Source: Eleusine coracana subsp. coracana
Taxonomy: Eukaryota; Streptophyta; Magnoliopsida; Poales; Poaceae
Reading direction: 5' to 3'
Assembly (NCBI GenBank): GCA_032690845.1
Contig: CM064417.1
Location: forward strand, 14,104,501-14,168,500
DNA: 64,000 nucleotides
In this document: positions 62,129 to 64,000 of the stretch, piece by piece
How positions within the stretch are numbered: the first letter of the stretch is position 1
Layout: each line of letters begins with the position of its first letter
Translations under genes and position numbers: made by a program
Notes under the pieces: generated by a model
Database searches by the model: none
What the model was told of the DNA's origin: nothing
The model's input: the letters and a program-made list of their open reading frames with translations, nothing else

Positions 62129-62557
62129 ATAAAATCAAGGAGTGCATCAATGCCTTCATGCCATATAGACACTTCTCGCAAAGTTTCGTATCCTTCTAGA
62201 ATGGGTCTAGAGGAACACTTAAGGAATTTGCGGGTCGGTGCCATGGGTAAATCACCCAAGATGGCAAAAGCGCAAGCATCCGAAATGATGTTGGCACCGA
62301 TAGTGGGACAGTAAAGAATGTCCACCTTGGCTCTTCTAATGCAGCAGGACAGAGTCGAGGTTGGCTCGCGTATCTGGATTGGGTCCAAGGATAGCTCGAT
62401 TCTCTCGACCAATCACTGCTCATAATAGCCGACGACACTTTTACCATCTCGAGGTGGAATGCTTCCTCATTAGGGTCAGGGGCTGAGTCTAATGCTGGTG
62501 GCATCTTATGATAGCTATAATTTGTGGATTTCCCATAATCTTCAAAAAGATCGTCCT
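62129..62557 (-). pseudogene. Element D protease region
   Basis: 62412-61957 includes VDILYCPTIGANIISDACAFAILG, LPMAPTRKFLKC and SRPILEGYETLREV. The place and order fit the Athila protease, but the active site is altered beyond a clear DTG/DSG. Frameshifts occur near 62128 and 62412. Confidence 0.6.
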
Positions 62558-62905
62558 CTAATTGAAAAGGGAGCTCAAAGGTTGAAATGTTTCTTCCTCC
62601 GCTACCCCTGGTTCGGTTGAGGTTTCACTAGACAAATCATCGGATAGGCAAATTCTAGGCTTAGGTTCGACTGGTGAGGTGGCCTCAATGCTCAATGTTG
62701 CTTCCTCCTGGAGGGGTGTTCTACAGTTGGTTAGGAAAGAAGTAATATCTAGGATAAGGTCTAAGACAACTCTTCCTTCCTCGGGCGTCTTGTGAACGAA
62801 TGAACCTCCGGCGGTGACGTCGAGATACAGGGCAGACTCCTTGCTCAAACCCAGGCAAAAGTGTTGAAGCAACACGTGGTCGGGTAGAGACAAGTCTGGG
62901 CCAAA
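62558..62905 (-). pseudogene. Element D gag fragment
   Basis: 112 codons: LPDHVLLQHFCLGLSKESALYLD and GGSFVHKTPEEGRVVLDLILD are characteristic of Athila gag, followed by acidic sequence. Upstream of LPDH the match stops at about 62905, so most of gag is lost at that junction. Confidence 0.8.
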
Positions 62906-64000
62906 ATAGGTTAACGTGGTAAACCTGGCCTAGGCCCTCTCCTATAAATACTAGGCCCTCTCCCATGTCCTCTCACCCCCCCCCCCCCCCTAAACCCTCA
63001 CCACGCCGCCAGGCTGCCGCTATGCCTCACTGCTCTCACGTCCAGCCACATTGCTGAAGATTGGCATTGGCGTACCCGACGATCTAGCCACCCAAATGCC
63101 ATGATATTGCACCAGATCGTGCTCCTTGTTATTACACACGATCCTCCAGAGCAGATCCACCATATCATCAACAGATTGGGAGATCTCCTCATCGCCATGC
63201 CAGCTGTCCTGCTCCTGGACGCATTCATCTTGTGCACCAGGTTTGTTCTTCGCATTCCCCATTGATCTACTGCCTTTTCATCCATGCCATCTGTGTCATA
63301 TCGTGTTCCACCATGTATTATAGATGTCCACAGGAGGATGCGCTCAGATCCTTTCCGAACAAGCCAGAACGCCGTCATGAACCTCGCCCTTACAAACACT
63401 GTCACCAGATCAGTAGATGTTCACTCGCGTTCCCGGAGATCCACCCATCCAAATACCGCCAACGTTTATATAGAGGTGCGCCCAGATGTCCTCTACAACA
63501 TATCCAAAAAGCAGCACCATTGGATGTTGTATGCCTCCGGGATCTGCATCGCAATGGCAGCTGCTCCCTGATCTTGGCGAATCCAGCACGCGCGATGGTA
63601 AAACCATCACCTTTCCTCCCAGTCCAGAGATGTTCTTGATACAAGCAACACTCCTAATTGTGTTCCAGGATCTTGTGATCATCTCCACCACATGGTTCTC
63701 CAAGAACGACCATGGTGCAATGAGGAACGCGATCCGTGCTCGATCTGCCGCTGGACGACCTCAGCATGATGCAGCCAATTGATCTCCAGTATAGTTGATT
63801 TATGATCCAATTCACCTTGCGTTTCACATGTCCCACATGACTAAAAATATTTATGTGCAAATTATTCCTTAAGAACCAGAGCCAATCATTGGAAACGCGC
63901 ACATATGTTTTACACTGTCTGTGTGCAGCTGCAATCCTTGCAACTTTACATATCTTTTGATCCACAACCCCGATTTAGATAATTCTTCCACCTACATTAT
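62906..64000 (+). other. Unidentified segment with TATA box and possible exon structure
   Basis: From 62906 the plus strand reads like a promoter and transcript start: GGCCTAGGCCCTCTCC, TATAAATA, then a C run (62977-62990). The rest has middling GC and short open frames. One of 95 codons (63284-63571) and one of 135 codons (63232-63639) show no known domain. A possible intron runs from CACCAG/GTTTGTTC near 63240 to ATTATAG near 63320. No LTR, terminal inverted repeat or element protein is evident. It continues past the window end. Confidence 0.4.
62943..62950 (+). promoter_or_regulatory. TATA box of the unidentified segment
   Basis: TATAAATA between two copies of a short repeat (CTAGGCCCTCTCC). 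Distance to the C run is about 30 bp, where transcription would start. Confidence 0.5.

Larger units (their letters stand above)
52529..62905 (-). mobile_element. D: Athila-like Ty3/gypsy element, minus strand, truncated at both ends
   Basis: On the minus strand: gag end (62905-62558), protease region, RT, RNase H, integrase, a post-polymerase ORF, a 1.6-kb 3' UTR, polypurine tract and the first 47 bp of the 3' LTR. RT and RNase H sequences ([17 protein letters not shown]) are Athila-like. Element E splits the post-polymerase ORF. The gag start and 5' LTR are missing where unidentified sequence begins near 62906. Confidence 0.82.

Noticed and set aside
62906..64000. Helitron with 5' TC end
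   Set aside because: TCTGGG is present near the junction, but the base before it is not A, and no 3' hairpin with CTRR can be seen in the window.
1..64000. Centromeric satellite array
   Set aside because: I looked for a regular repeat of about 130-180 bp in tandem and saw none; the longest array has a 523-bp unit and lies inside element G.
1..64000. Host genes, tRNA or rRNA
   Set aside because: No conserved host protein, tRNA box pair or rRNA segment was recognised; all confident coding sequence is from retrotransposons.

Overview
The window looks like repeat-rich nuclear DNA of a grass, probably a panicoid relative of sugarcane, sorghum or maize. This is inferred from the retrotransposon families and from copia LTRs carrying GACCGGACNGTCCGGTC palindromes; the species cannot be fixed from sequence alone. 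I recognise no host protein-coding gene, rRNA, tRNA or CRISPR. Almost all 64 kb is LTR retrotransposon, most of it nested, and many boundaries can be proved by target-site duplications (TSDs) or by reading frames that resume across an insertion.

Layout. (1) 1-6991, minus strand: decayed Tat-lineage Ty3/gypsy element (integrase to gag, then 5' LTR), cut by the window start. (2) 7347-10966, minus: SIRE/Maximus-like Ty1/copia 3' end. (3) 10967-11935: a related copia LTR facing the other way, then a truncated CRM-type LTR (11936-12455). (4) 12456-14887 and 50810-51685: leader and two halves of an unidentified gag-like ORF, split by the nest. (5) 14888-50804: the nest. (6) 51686-52236: truncated CRM-type LTR, then an orphan Tat RNase H fragment. 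(7) 52529-62905, minus: Athila-like gypsy element, itself split by a young 3.6-kb element (54611-58240). (8) 62906-64000: unidentified sequence with a TATA box.

The nest, outside in. Element B (CRM-like chromovirus, 14888-50804, TSD GAAGG) sits in the gag-like ORF. Element G (Tat lineage, minus strand, 19293-46975, TSD AGTGG/AGTAG) sits in B's protease region. Inside G are element A (CRM-type, 20266-29127, TSD CCCAT/CTCAT, in G's 3' LTR), a solo CRM LTR (45020-45942, TSD CCGAG), the deletion derivative H (41159-44811, TSD CATGT) and one more LTR fragment (40354-40965). A itself has three LTRs, the middle one of a different subfamily, evidence of insertion of one relative into another followed by recombination.

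Most A/B/H-type LTRs start TGATGAGGACATC and end CATCA, and in A and B the polyprotein frame runs into the 3' LTR. This is the hallmark of the CRM (centromeric retrotransposon) clade, so a centromeric or pericentromeric origin is plausible; I saw no centromeric satellite array. G carries an antisense gene with its own TATA box and probable introns, plus three 523-bp tandem repeats in its 3' UTR. The observations I find least explained are a covarying hairpin just upstream of the polypurine tract in four chromoviruses, the intact LTR-overlapping ORF of the non-autonomous element E, the 511-codon open frame of H, and two LTRs broken at the same palindrome.
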